This document shows positions 52,855-62,030 of a DNA stretch of 64,000 nucleotides, in pieces. The stretch is taken from NCBI GenBank assembly GCA_934359755.1, contig CAKRLV010000011.1, forward strand, positions 1 to 64,000. Reading direction: 5' to 3'. A program made the translations under genes and the position numbers. How positions within the stretch are numbered: position 1 is the stretch's first letter; every line of letters starts with the position of its first letter. The notes under the pieces were generated by a model. That model was not told the DNA's origin. It saw nothing but the letters and a program-made list of their open reading frames with translations, and did not search any database. Source of the DNA: an uncultured Agathobacter sp. GTDB taxonomy: Bacteria; Bacillota; Clostridia; Lachnospirales; Lachnospiraceae.

Positions 52855-53433
52855 CTATAATGTTATGGTCTTAAAAACAGTGTCCCTATCATCTTGCTCA
52901 ATTCCCAGGTATCTTTTGGTTACAGGAAAAGAAGAATGGTTGTAAATATTCATAAGCATTACCGGAGATATGCCGCTTTTCCATGCGAAATATCCGAAAC
53001 TTTTTCTCATTGAATGACATGAAATAACACCTTCCAAATTGCAATATTCTGATGCCTTTTTTATGATTCTGTGCGCCTGCATTCGAGAAATGTGATTATC
53101 AACATTCCCGCGTCTCCAGAATATCCATTTGGATTTGTTGTACCAGATACTTTGTGAATACCAATCAAGAGCTTCCTTAATGCTTTGATTAATAAAAATT
53201 TTGGAGACTTTCCCTGTCTTTTGCTCGACAATGCGGATATGGGTTCGATATGTTCCAGTCGTCTGGTTAAATACATCATCCCATGCAAGCGCAAGAATAT
53301 CAGATATTCGCAATGCAGTATTTAACCCAAGAACGATAAGAAGATAATTTCTCGGCATCGGACTGACTTCCTTGTAATACTCTTTAAACTCTATCAAACT
53401 CTGGGAATCTCTAATTGGTTCTGCTGTGTTCAA
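52855..53433 (-). CDS. Small tyrosine recombinase, predicted DNA invertase
   Basis: 192 residues from TTG 53433 (GAGG 9 nt upstream; this gives the MNTAEPIRD start usual for small integrases). All catalytic residues are present: Arg42 (TALRISDIL), Lys72 (EQKTGK), His140 and Arg143 (SCHSMRKSF), His166 (IYNHSS) and Tyr175 (KRYLG). It lacks the N-terminal core-binding and arm domains of ICE integrases and resembles FimB/RecV-size invertases. It lies between the two inverted 24-bp sites and is oriented toward csrA-flagellin. Its leader carries copy C of the conserved 5' element. Confidence 0.85.
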   Translation of the reverse strand: MNTAEPIRDSQSLIEFKEYYKEVSPMPRNYLLIVLGLNTALRISDILALAWDDVFNQTTGTYRTHIRIVEQKTGKVSKIFINQSIKEALDWYSQSIWYNKSKWIFWRRGNVDNHISRMQAHRIIKKASEYCNLEGVISCHSMRKSFGYFAWKSGISPVMLMNIYNHSSFPVTKRYLGIEQDDRDTVFKTITL

Positions 53434-53456
53434 ATTAATCGCCTCTTTCTTACATA

Positions 53457-53512
53457 GTAATATGAGGAGCAACAGGAATTTTGCCCCTCATGTGTGATTC
53501 ATCAGATTATTA
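53457..53512 (-). repeat. Conserved 5' element, copy C (upstream of the recombinase)
   Basis: Read on the minus strand: TAATCTGATGAATCACACATG, then the hairpin ATGAGGGGCAA...TTGCTCCTCAT. Compared with copy A the arms changed on both sides and still pair. The central palindrome carries one change (TGATGAATCA). Otherwise 53434-53676 shows no gene. Confidence 0.75.
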
Positions 53513-53676
53513 AATGCTTCGTATTCTCATAGTCTAACCTTATAAACATATAGTACATTCGTAATTATTTTAAACCTTTATGCACTACAGGTGTAGGGCT
53601 GTAAAAATAATTTAGAAAAAAATAAAATTAATGCTAAAGTTTTATATATATGTTCCGATATATGTTGTGTAAGGAA

Positions 53677-53708
53677 GTTACACATTTGGAATTGTGTAAC
53701 TTTTTTTT
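53677..53708. repeat. Inverted site 2 (right) with plus-strand T-tract
   Basis: Arms GTTACACA (53677-53684) and TGTGTAAC (53693-53700) around centre TTTGGAAT, the reverse complement of site 1. Eight T's (53701-53708) follow on the plus strand, making it a terminator in that direction, although no plus-strand gene presently ends here. 53709-53929 shows nothing further. Confidence 0.75.
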
Positions 53709-53929
53709 ACAAAGCACATTAAAATCAGCTATGCTGACAAGTTCCTGCTCCCGCGTAATATATGTATTCTTATGAAATGTGCGGTAGGCATATCTCTGTA
53801 CTGAATAGTTGCAATTATTCAACATAATAGAAATGTTATTTGATAAGAACGATAATATGTGATATAAAAAATATATAGCTTTATATTTGAGCAAACTCAT
53901 GTATAATTTGGAATATAAGGAGCATTGAT

Positions 53930-54556
53930 ATGAAATCATTTAAATTCAAACTTACAATATCTATTCTGATAATTTTTTCATTTATAACTATTACCAATTA
54001 TTTTGACAATATTTACAAGAATAATCCCATCTATGCAGCTAACGAAAAAGTTACAACTATCGAAAGAAGCTACGACTATAAAGACAATAAAATCAAAGAA
54101 ATCTATTCAGGGAAAACTGCATCTGGTAAAGTTATATGGACATACAAGAAATTACCTTATCTAGCTGGGGGACAATATTGTTACTCTGATTATTGCGTTA
54201 AAAATAATAAGGTTTACATATGGGCTGTATCAACACTTCACGTATTAAATAAAAATTCTGGCAAGTGTATTCTAAAGAAAAAAGTAGGAAGCTATGGTAA
54301 TGGTGCAGTTGCCGTTGATTCAAAAGGAAATATATATGGCGCTTCTGTAGATAAGTTCTGTCTGACTAAATTAAACAAAAAAGGAAAAATTCTTTGGAAA
54401 ACAGATGAAATAGATGGACATTCGTGTGCGGGTGGAACATATGATATTAAAATCCATAAAAATACTATCACTGTATATTGTGAGTATTCAGACTATGAGT
54501 ATTATGTTTTTAGTGCAAAAACAGGTAAGTTTATAAAGTATGGACCTAGTCTTTAA
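53930..54556 (+). CDS. Secreted PQQ/beta-propeller-like repeat protein
   Basis: 208 residues. Signal peptide KFKLTISILIIFSFITITNYF with possible cleavage near YAANEK. Then beta-strand repeats with Trp/Gly spacing as in PQQ-like propellers (GKVIWTYKKLPYLAGG, NNKVYIWAVSTLHVLNKNSGKCIL, GNIYGASVDKFCLTKLNKKGKILWKTDE, TVYCEYSDYEYYVFSAKTGKF). It is too short for a complete propeller. AAGGAGC lies 8 nt before the ATG. Very AT-rich, possibly acquired. Function unknown. Confidence 0.65.
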   Translation: MKSFKFKLTISILIIFSFITITNYFDNIYKNNPIYAANEKVTTIERSYDYKDNKIKEIYSGKTASGKVIWTYKKLPYLAGGQYCYSDYCVKNNKVYIWAVSTLHVLNKNSGKCILKKKVGSYGNGAVAVDSKGNIYGASVDKFCLTKLNKKGKILWKTDEIDGHSCAGGTYDIKIHKNTITVYCEYSDYEYYVFSAKTGKFIKYGPSL

Positions 54557-54561
54557 AATAT

Positions 54562-54624
54562 ATGTTGACAGATGTTCTGCTTAAGAACAGAAGTGAGGTG
54601 TGTCAAGTGTTAGCAAAGAAATAG
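54562..54624 (+). pseudogene. Fragment of an Rpn-family gene
   Basis: Twenty codons reading MLTDVLLKNRSEVCQVLAKK, then stop. The first 15 codons match the Rpn gene at about 49396-49440 (DMLTDVLLKNRSEVCHML) almost base for base, on the opposite strand. No ribosome binding site, and nothing of the nuclease core remains. Confidence 0.75.
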
Positions 54625-54677
54625 CAATAAGCAGGAGTAACTGTAATTTCATAGTGAGCGGTTTTGCAATAAATATA

Positions 54678-54720
54678 AATAACTGTAGTGTGTGGTTTTC
54701 CCCATACACTACAGTTATTT
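54678..54720. terminator. Terminator between secreted-protein and Sel1 genes
   Basis: AATAACTGTAGTGT pairs with ACACTACAGTTATT, followed by TTGC on the plus strand and T-poor sequence on the other. A strong 14-bp stem. Confidence 0.75.
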
Positions 54721-54768
54721 TGCTTTCCAGCTATCAATTAAGAAATCTGTTTATTTGACATAATATGC

Positions 54769-55557
54769 TCAAAGATTCAAACCTTCAATTTCGTTTTCCG
54801 ATACAAGATAACTCTCTCCATCATCTTTTGAACAAATCCACCCCAGTACAGGATTTTTTATCCATTTATAGCCTTTTTGCATATATATATCATTAAAAAG
54901 TCCCATGACATACATCTGCGTGATACCTTCTTTTTGTGCCTGCACTTTCATTGTCTCTGAAATCTGCTTTAAAATTTCTTCTTTATCGCCCTCACGCTTC
55001 ACTTTTATTCCCATTCCATGTCTTGCTTTGTAATCTTCTATATATAAAGCAGCCCTTGGATGCCCCTTCTTTAGCGCTGTCTCAAGATACCTCATTCCGC
55101 CCTTTTCATCTATATCCGTTCCATGGCCTTCAATCATACAAACACCCAGATTAAAAATAGCCTCCGTCTGTCCCATCACAGCAGCTTCCTTGAACCATTT
55201 AACAGCCTGCTTTTCATACCACTGTTGTTTTTCTGGCTCATTCTTTGCATTCATTGATGTATGATAACATGCAAATCCATACATATTCATAGCATCTATA
55301 TTTCCCGCATCTGCTGCAATCTTAAGATATCTAAGTCCCGCATCATCATTCCTTACTTCTCCAATTCCGAAGAAATATGCAAGTCCTCTTCTATAATCAT
55401 CAAGTTCAAATTCTTCCTCAGAAAAACGGCCACTGTCTACCATCTCCTGTATATCTACAATATCCTGCTCACACTTAGGAATTTCATTTGTTTTTATATT
55501 GCTCATAGATGTATATTTTGAAAAAAATCTTCTTACATCATTTTCATTTGCGCTCAA
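54769..55557 (-). CDS. Sel1-repeat (TPR-like) protein
   Basis: 262 residues. Three or four Sel1-like repeats at about 55-180 (YRRGLAYFFGIGEVRNDDAGLRYLKIAADAGNIDAMNMYGFACY, AVKWFKEAAVMGQTEAIFNLGVCMIEGHG, GMRYLETALKKGHPRAALYI), a scaffold for protein binding. The C-terminal 80 residues (VQAQKEGITQMYVMGLFNDIYMQKGYKWI) match nothing I recognise. No signal peptide, so probably cytosolic. It faces away from feoB. Confidence 0.8.
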   Translation of the reverse strand: MSANENDVRRFFSKYTSMSNIKTNEIPKCEQDIVDIQEMVDSGRFSEEEFELDDYRRGLAYFFGIGEVRNDDAGLRYLKIAADAGNIDAMNMYGFACYHTSMNAKNEPEKQQWYEKQAVKWFKEAAVMGQTEAIFNLGVCMIEGHGTDIDEKGGMRYLETALKKGHPRAALYIEDYKARHGMGIKVKREGDKEEILKQISETMKVQAQKEGITQMYVMGLFNDIYMQKGYKWIKNPVLGWICSKDDGESYLVSENEIEGLNL

Positions 55558-55659
55558 ATTTATATCCCCCTTCGCTATTACTATCTTTAGTTTTACATTA
55601 TTTTATGGTAAAGTAAAGAAGAAAAATTATTGATAATATTTCTCAAGAGGGACATACAT

Positions 55660-58026
55660 ATGACATTAAAAGAATTATCTAATGGACAGACTGCCAAAAT
55701 TACTGCAGTCGGCGGCGAAGGTGCACTCCGCCAGCATTTTCTGGACATGGGTATTATTCCGGGAGCCGAAATTACATTCATTAAACTTGCTCCAATGGGT
55801 GACCCTATTGAATTCCAGATTCACGGCTATGAACTGACTCTGAGAGTAGATGACGCAGCTCATATTGACTGTGTTCCCGTTAAAGCAAGTCAGCATACCA
55901 CAGCCCCAGCAAGTTCAACCAAAGGCAAGCCTATAACAGACAAAGAACATGAACATCCTGGTCTTGGTGAAGGAGGACGATATCACAGCAAATCCCATGC
56001 GCATCCACTGCCAAAGGACACCACACTCACTTTTGCACTTGTGGGTAATCAGAACTGCGGTAAGACCACTCTCTTTAATCAGCTCACCGGAGCCAACCAA
56101 CATGTTGGTAACTTTCCCGGTGTAACTGTAGATAGAAAAGATGGAGTAATTCGCGGTTACTCCAATACCCTTGTTACAGATCTGCCAGGCATTTATTCCA
56201 TGTCTCCTTATAGCAGTGAAGAAATTGTTTCAAGAAATTTTGTTCTGAACGAAAAACCGAAAGCTATAATCAATATTGTAGACGCAACTAACATTGAGCG
56301 TAATCTCTATCTGACGATGCAGCTCCTTGAAATGAACATACCGATGGTTGTGGCGCTCAATATGATGGATGAAGTACGCGGAAATGGTGGATATATAGAT
56401 ATAAACCGAATGGAATCCATGCTTGGTGTCCCGGTAATTCCTATTTCGGCTGCTAAAGATGAAGGTGTTGATGAATTAATAAGCCATGCGATTCATATCG
56501 CAAAATACCAGGAACGTCCAGGCCGTCAGGATTTCTGCGATGAGAACGACCATAATGGTGCTGTTCACAGATGCCTGCATGGTGTCATTCATCTTATTGA
56601 AGACCACGCCAAGAAAGCTGAGATTCCTGTCCGCTTTGCTGCCAGCAAACTTATAGAGGGTGATGAACGAATCGAAAAACTGCTATGCCTTGATGAAAAT
56701 GAAGCTGAAATGCTTGAACACATTATGGTTCAGCTTGAAAAAGAAAGAGAACTTGACAGATGCGCTGCAATTGCGGATATGCGATACTCTTTTATAGAAA
56801 AGGTCTGCGCAAAAGCCGTCAAGAAACCATCAGCCAGCAAGGAACATATCAGAAGTCAAAAAATTGATGCCATCCTTACAGGTAAATATACTGCCATACC
56901 AATGTTCATTATAATTATGGTTGCGGTTTTTGTTCTAACTTTTGAAGTAATTGGCGCTTTCTTTCAAAATCTATTAGAACGTGGCATAGACGTCGTTACT
57001 GCATTAGTTGACACTGCTCTTACAAATGCAAATGTAAATGAATCCCTGCATGGGCTTGTTATTGATGGTATTTTTTCTGGTATCGGAACAGTACTTAGCT
57101 TTCTTCCAATTATTGTCACGCTGTTTTTCTTTTTATCTATACTTGAAGACAGTGGATATATTGCCCGTGTTGCCTTTTTCATGGATAAGCTTCTCAGAAA
57201 AATCGGACTTTCCGGTCGAAGTATTGTACCTATGCTAATTGGTTTTGGATGTACAGTTCCAGCTGTAATGGCAACAAGAACTCTCCCAAGTGAAAGAGAC
57301 AGAAAGATGACAATACTCATCACACCATTTATGAGCTGCTCAGCCAAATTGCCAATATATGCATTTTTTATCAGTGCTTTTTTCCCTAAAAAAGGATGGC
57401 TTATTATGTCAGGTCTTTATTTTCTGGGGATAATGATGGGTATATTAGTAGCTGTTTTGTATCGGGCTACACTTTTTAAAGGAGAAGCTGTACCATTTGT
57501 AATGGAGCTGCCTAATTATAGACTTCCAAGTGCAAAGAACGTAATCCAGTTACTGTGGGAGAAAGCTAAAGACTTCATCCAAAAAGCATTCACCATTATA
57601 TTCATCGCAACAATAGCCATATGGTTCCTGCAGAGTTTTGATCTAAAACTAAACCTGGTAAGTGACTCCGCAGACAGTATACTGGGAACTATTTCAAGTT
57701 TATTTGTTCCTGTTCTTACACCTATTGGACTTGGCGACTGGAGAATCTGTTCTTCACTTTTCAGTGGATTTATTGCAAAAGAAAGTGTTGTTTCCACAAT
57801 GAAAATTCTTTTTTCAGGAAATGTTACATCTGCGCTTTCGCCACTTTCCGCTGCCAGCATGCTTGTATTCAGTCTGCTCTATACACCTTGTGTTGCAGCG
57901 ATTTCATCTGTCAAGCGAGAACTTGGCGGTAAATGGGCTATCGGAGTTGTCCTGTGGCAAAGTCTTATCGCCTGGATATGTGCATTGCTTGTTCACTCAA
58001 TCGGACTAATTTTGCTGGCAATGTAG
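55660..58026 (+). CDS. feoB: FeoA-FeoB fusion ferrous iron transporter
   Basis: 788 residues from ATG 55660 (AAGAGGG 9 nt upstream). Residues 1-75 are a FeoA SH3-like domain (LKELSNGQTAKITAVGGEGALRQHFLDMGIIPGAEI). A His-rich linker follows (KEHEHPGLGEGGRYHSKSHAHPLPK, about 95-120). Then FeoB: G1 GNQNCGKTTLFNQLTG, G3 DLPGIYSMSPYSSEE, G4 ALNMMDE, helical spacer, and two Gate domains (MLIGFGCTVPAVMATRTLPSERDRK, FIAKESVVSTM). It imports Fe(II). Fusion removes the need for a separate FeoA; the His-rich linker is a possible metal sensor. Confidence 0.95.
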   Translation: MTLKELSNGQTAKITAVGGEGALRQHFLDMGIIPGAEITFIKLAPMGDPIEFQIHGYELTLRVDDAAHIDCVPVKASQHTTAPASSTKGKPITDKEHEHPGLGEGGRYHSKSHAHPLPKDTTLTFALVGNQNCGKTTLFNQLTGANQHVGNFPGVTVDRKDGVIRGYSNTLVTDLPGIYSMSPYSSEEIVSRNFVLNEKPKAIINIVDATNIERNLYLTMQLLEMNIPMVVALNMMDEVRGNGGYIDINRMESMLGVPVIPISAAKDEGVDELISHAIHIAKYQERPGRQDFCDENDHNGAVHRCLHGVIHLIEDHAKKAEIPVRFAASKLIEGDERIEKLLCLDENEAEMLEHIMVQLEKERELDRCAAIADMRYSFIEKVCAKAVKKPSASKEHIRSQKIDAILTGKYTAIPMFIIIMVAVFVLTFEVIGAFFQNLLERGIDVVTALVDTALTNANVNESLHGLVIDGIFSGIGTVLSFLPIIVTLFFFLSILEDSGYIARVAFFMDKLLRKIGLSGRSIVPMLIGFGCTVPAVMATRTLPSERDRKMTILITPFMSCSAKLPIYAFFISAFFPKKGWLIMSGLYFLGIMMGILVAVLYRATLFKGEAVPFVMELPNYRLPSAKNVIQLLWEKAKDFIQKAFTIIFIATIAIWFLQSFDLKLNLVSDSADSILGTISSLFVPVLTPIGLGDWRICSSLFSGFIAKESVVSTMKILFSGNVTSALSPLSAASMLVFSLLYTPCVAAISSVKRELGGKWAIGVVLWQSLIAWICALLVHSIGLILLAM

Positions 58027-58050
58027 TATATACCAAATATCATATAAAAT

Positions 58051-58090
58051 AAAATACACGCGGTCTTCAATGACTACGTGTATTTTTCTT
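58051..58090 (+). terminator. Terminator of feoB
   Basis: AAAATACACG (58051-58060) pairs with CGTGTATTTT (58077-58086), then TCTTAT. It starts 24 nt after the stop. Confidence 0.8.
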
Positions 58091-58114
58091 ATATGTTCTT
58101 CATATGTTCTCTAA

Positions 58115-58405
58115 TTAACCCTGCTGTCCATTTGCCTGACGAATCATATCCTCGACAACAATATCATATATCTCGCCAATCGAGTTACAATACTCGAGTA
58201 TCTTCCAAGGCTCATTTGTATGGAAATGTATCTTCACAAGATCCTCATCTCCTGCTGCAATAAGGCTGTTTCCTTCGAAATTCTCTGTTATGTAATCAGA
58301 TATCTCATCCTCATCTAAATCCTTGTCTCTTCTGTCAATAAGAAGCTGTGTGTCATAACGATATGCAAACTGATCATCTTCTGCATCAATTGAATTAACT
58401 GCCAT
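58115..58405 (-). CDS. Stand-alone protein resembling the C-terminal domain of FakA/DAK-type kinases
   Basis: 96 residues from ATG 58405 (GGAGGT 5 nt upstream). The stretch AYRYDTQLLID, then YITENFEGNSLIAAGDEDLVKIHFHTNEPWKILEYCNSIGEIYDIVVEDMIRQ, is like the C-terminal part of FakA/YloV-type fatty-acid kinases (EGDS and KIHFHTNxP). The kinase and linker domains are absent. It could be an independent acyl-carrier-binding module or a kinase remnant kept under selection. Neighbour of pflA on the same strand. Confidence 0.7.
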   Translation of the reverse strand: MAVNSIDAEDDQFAYRYDTQLLIDRRDKDLDEDEISDYITENFEGNSLIAAGDEDLVKIHFHTNEPWKILEYCNSIGEIYDIVVEDMIRQANGQQG

Positions 58406-58544
58406 TTCATACCTCCATTTTTCTACCATAATCAGACTATTCATAGTCCTTTTACTATACATATTACCATAACTTGCGAATATGTACACACATTTCAGCT
58501 GCCTTTGCAGCATCTAAACTGTGTACATTAATTTTTCACGCAGC

Positions 58545-59318
58545 TTACTGGCACATACGTCCCACTGCATCATCGGAAGACTTAAGTGCGTCCGTCGATA
58601 TTCCAAGAATGCTCTCCGCTCTTTTAACTTCCTCATCTGTTGGTGTCGCAACTCCATCGAGAGGATAATTAATTCCTAGTTTTTCCCATTTAAAAAGACC
58701 TAGCGTATGATAAGGCAAAATCTCAACTCTTGTCACGGTCTTAAGCTCAGCGATGAAATCTCTTAGCGCAACAAGTCCCTCCTCATCATCTGTAAGTCCT
58801 GGAACAAGAACATGACGGATCCACATATCCTTTCCATGGTCCGAAAGATATCTCGCCAGTGCAATAATATTCTGGTTCGTACATCCTGTTAACTTCTTAT
58901 GTTTTTCGTCATCCATCTCCTTGAGATCAAGTATAAACAGATCTGTAACTTCCATAAGCTTGTCGAATTTCTCAAGATATTCCGGTTCCATGCTAAATGG
59001 ATTTCCACTTGTATCAATTGCTGTATGAACGCCCTTTTCTTTTGCAATTTCAAAAAACTCTGTAACGAATTCTAATTGCAGCAGTGACTCTCCGCCACTT
59101 ACTGTTATTCCGCCATCCTTGCCCCAGTAGTTCTTGTATCTATATACTTTTTTAAACAGATCTTCTGGTGTCCATTCTTCCCCGACTTCCTTATTCCATG
59201 TCTCAGGGTTATGACAATACTGGCACCGCATATTACACCCCTGTAAAAAAACACAAAAACGTACTCCTGGTCCATCTACAAGTGCAAATGATTCAAACGA
59301 ATGTACTCTTCCTATCAT
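58545..59318 (-). CDS. pflA: Pyruvate formate-lyase activating enzyme
   Basis: 257 residues from ATG 59318 (GAGAGG upstream). Radical-SAM enzyme that places the glycyl radical on PflB. The 4Fe-4S cluster motif is CNMRCQYC (CxxxCxxC), with the SAM-binding GGITVSGGE. The N-terminus IGRVHSFESFALVDGPGVRFCVFLQGC is typical. It follows pflB in transcription order, but 323 nt with an 18-bp VNTR separates them, so the two may be uncoupled. Confidence 0.96.
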   Translation of the reverse strand: MIGRVHSFESFALVDGPGVRFCVFLQGCNMRCQYCHNPETWNKEVGEEWTPEDLFKKVYRYKNYWGKDGGITVSGGESLLQLEFVTEFFEIAKEKGVHTAIDTSGNPFSMEPEYLEKFDKLMEVTDLFILDLKEMDDEKHKKLTGCTNQNIIALARYLSDHGKDMWIRHVLVPGLTDDEEGLVALRDFIAELKTVTRVEILPYHTLGLFKWEKLGINYPLDGVATPTDEEVKRAESILGISTDALKSSDDAVGRMCQ

Positions 59319-59389
59319 ATTAGTTCCTCTCAATATTTCAAATCTTCTGTAACTATAGTTACAATCTATTAATAATAATCCTCGTAACC

Positions 59390-59497
59390 GTTCAGTACCT
59401 TATTACTGTTCAGTACCTTATTACTGTTCAGTATCTTATTACTGTTCAGTATCTTATTACTGTTCAGTACCTTGTTACTGTTCAGTACCTTATTACT
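59390..59497. repeat. VNTR: six 18-bp units between pflB and pflA
   Basis: Six exact 18-bp units, GTTCAGTACCTTATTACT with single T/C or A/G changes, and a partial seventh. They occupy the pflB-pflA gap. The remainder of the 323-bp gap (59319-59641) is AT-rich, with no gene or clear promoter identified. Confidence 0.95.
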
Positions 59498-59641
59498 GTT
59501 CATACATAATATACGTTTTCTTACGAAATAGACTAATCTTCTTTATTCTAACACACTATTTATCAAAAAAAAATTGCCACAAACCAAAAATATTATTTGC
59601 GTTTGTGGCAAAAATTATACTTATCTATTTAAGATTACGAA

Positions 59642-61894
59642 TTAAAGACGCGCATGGCATGTTCTAGAAATAACATCAAGCTGCTGCTCTCTTGTTAAGT
59701 CGATGAACTTAACTGCATATCCAGATACACGAATTGTGAAGTTAGCATACTCTTCTTTCTCTGGATGCTCCATAGCATCTTTGAGCTTCTCAATACCAAA
59801 TACGTTTACGTTGAGGTGATGAGCGCCCTGATCGAAGTATCCGTCCATAGCCTGAACGAGGTTCTTCTTCTGCTCTTCTTCTGTATGTCCCAGAGCATCT
59901 GGGTTGATTGTCTGAGTATTTGAAATACCATCAAGTGCCCACTCATATGGAATCTTAGCAACAGAGTTAAGTGATGCAAGAAGACCATTCTGCTCTGCAC
60001 CGTAAGCTGGGTTAGCTCCTGGTGAAAGTGGCTCGCCTGCTTTACGTCCGTTAGGCATTGAACCTGTAGCCTTACCATATACTACATTCGAAGTAATTGT
60101 AAGGATAGATGTTGTAGGCTCTGAACGACGGTATGTGTGATGTTTCTTAATCTTCTCAAGGAATGTTCTAAGAAGCCATACACCGATTTCGTCAGCTCTG
60201 TCATCGTCATTACCATATTTAGGGAAATCTCCCTCTGTCTCATAATCTACTGCAAGTCCGTCTTCATCACGAATTACTTTAACCTTTGCATACTTGATAG
60301 CTGAAAGTGAGTCAATTACGTGAGAGAATCCAGCGATACCTGTTGCGAATGTACGACGTACATCTGTATCAATGAGTGCAAGCTGTGCTGCCTCATAGTA
60401 GTATTTGTCATGCATATACTGGATAGCATTCAATGTATTTACATAGATATCAGCTAACCAATCCATCATTGCATCATACTTCTCCATAACCTCATCATAA
60501 TCAAGGTACTCAGAAGTAATTGGCTGATATTTTGGTCCTACCTGAACTTTGTTCTTCTCGTCCATACCACCATTGATAGCGTAAAGAAGACATTTTGCAA
60601 GGTTAGCTCTTGCTCCGAAGAACTGCATCTCCTTACCTGTCTGTGTAGCAGATACACAACAGCAGATAGCATAATCATCGCCCCATACCGGCTTCATAAC
60701 ATCATCATTCTCGTACTGAACTGAAGATGTCTTAATAGAAATAGCAGCTGCATATTTCTTGAAGTTCTCTGGAAGGTGTGATGAATATAATACTGTGATG
60801 TTTGGCTCTGGAGCTGGTCCCATGTTCTCAAGTGTATGAAGTACACGGTAGTCAGTCTTTGTAACCATAGAACGTCCATCTACGCCGATACCAGCAAGGT
60901 CGATTGTAGCCCATACTGGATCTCCTGAGAATAACTGGTTGTAAGACTCGCAACGAGCAAACTTAACCATTCTAAACTTAAGTACCATATGGTCGATAAG
61001 CTCCTGCGCCTCTTTCTCTGTAAGAATTCCTTTCTTAATATCTCTCTCAATATAGATATCAAGGAATGTACAAACACGTCCGATTGACATAGCAGCACCG
61101 TTCTGTGTCTTGATTGCTGCAAGATATCCGAAGTATGTCCACTGTACAGCTTCCTGTGCATTAGTAGCTGGCTTTGAAATATCAAATCCGTATAATGCTG
61201 CCATCTCTTTCATTCCCTTAAGGGCTTTAATCTGCTCTGTAAGTTCTTCTCTCTGACGGATAACTTCACCCTTCATAGAACCAGAACCACATACTGACTT
61301 GTCTTCCTCTTTCCATGCGATAAGCTGATCAATACCATAAAGGGCAACTCTACGGTAATCACCTACGATACGTCCACGTCCGTATGTATCTGGAAGACCT
61401 GTAATAATCTTATTCTTTCTGACAGCTCTCATCTCTGGTGTATAAACATCGAAAACTGCCTGGTTGTGTGTTTTATGGTAAACTGTGAAGATTTTGTGGA
61501 GCTCTGGATTTGGAGTATATCCATACTCTGTAAGCGCTTTCTCTGCCATCTGAATTCCACCATAAGGCATGAATGCTCTCTTAAGTGGCTTATCAGTCTG
61601 AAGACCTACTATCTTCTCTAAGCTTTTAAGTTCAGGATCAATGTATCCTGCCTCATGAGATGTAAGTGAAGATACAATATCTGTATCCATATCAAGAACG
61701 CCGCCATTTGCACGCTCTTCTTTCTGTAACTTCTGTACTGCATCCCAAAGCTTATTAGTAGCATCTGTTGGTCCCTCTAAGAAGCTCTCATCCCCATCAT
61801 ATGGAGCATAGTTCTTCTGGATGAAATCACGTACATTGATTTCTTCTTTCCAGAGTCTTCCCTCGAAACCATCCCACTGATCAAAATTAATCAT
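59642..61894 (-). CDS. pflB: Formate C-acetyltransferase (pyruvate formate-lyase)
   Basis: 750 residues from ATG 61894 (AGGAG upstream). Splits pyruvate with CoA into acetyl-CoA and formate, the central step of mixed fermentation. Active-site adjacent cysteines are in ICCCVSATQTG (about 410). The glycyl radical site is RVSGYAVKF (Gly725), 26 residues from the end. The N-terminus FDQWDGFEGRLWKEEINVRDFIQKNYAPYDGDESFLEGPT is typical. pflA follows. Confidence 0.97.
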   Translation of the reverse strand: MINFDQWDGFEGRLWKEEINVRDFIQKNYAPYDGDESFLEGPTDATNKLWDAVQKLQKEERANGGVLDMDTDIVSSLTSHEAGYIDPELKSLEKIVGLQTDKPLKRAFMPYGGIQMAEKALTEYGYTPNPELHKIFTVYHKTHNQAVFDVYTPEMRAVRKNKIITGLPDTYGRGRIVGDYRRVALYGIDQLIAWKEEDKSVCGSGSMKGEVIRQREELTEQIKALKGMKEMAALYGFDISKPATNAQEAVQWTYFGYLAAIKTQNGAAMSIGRVCTFLDIYIERDIKKGILTEKEAQELIDHMVLKFRMVKFARCESYNQLFSGDPVWATIDLAGIGVDGRSMVTKTDYRVLHTLENMGPAPEPNITVLYSSHLPENFKKYAAAISIKTSSVQYENDDVMKPVWGDDYAICCCVSATQTGKEMQFFGARANLAKCLLYAINGGMDEKNKVQVGPKYQPITSEYLDYDEVMEKYDAMMDWLADIYVNTLNAIQYMHDKYYYEAAQLALIDTDVRRTFATGIAGFSHVIDSLSAIKYAKVKVIRDEDGLAVDYETEGDFPKYGNDDDRADEIGVWLLRTFLEKIKKHHTYRRSEPTTSILTITSNVVYGKATGSMPNGRKAGEPLSPGANPAYGAEQNGLLASLNSVAKIPYEWALDGISNTQTINPDALGHTEEEQKKNLVQAMDGYFDQGAHHLNVNVFGIEKLKDAMEHPEKEEYANFTIRVSGYAVKFIDLTREQQLDVISRTCHARL

Positions 61895-62030
61895 GATAAT
61901 CTCCTCTCTTACTTTCAATTAGACATCTCTATCTCGTGTTAGAATAATCAAACTATTTTCTAACCAACATCAGAATACATGAATCCCACTTTTATGTCAA
62001 TATTTTTTACAAGTGTTTAAAAACAAAAAC

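Noticed and set aside
59390..59497. CRISPR array
   Set aside because: The 18-bp units are directly adjacent without spacers, and no cas gene is nearby. It is a VNTR.
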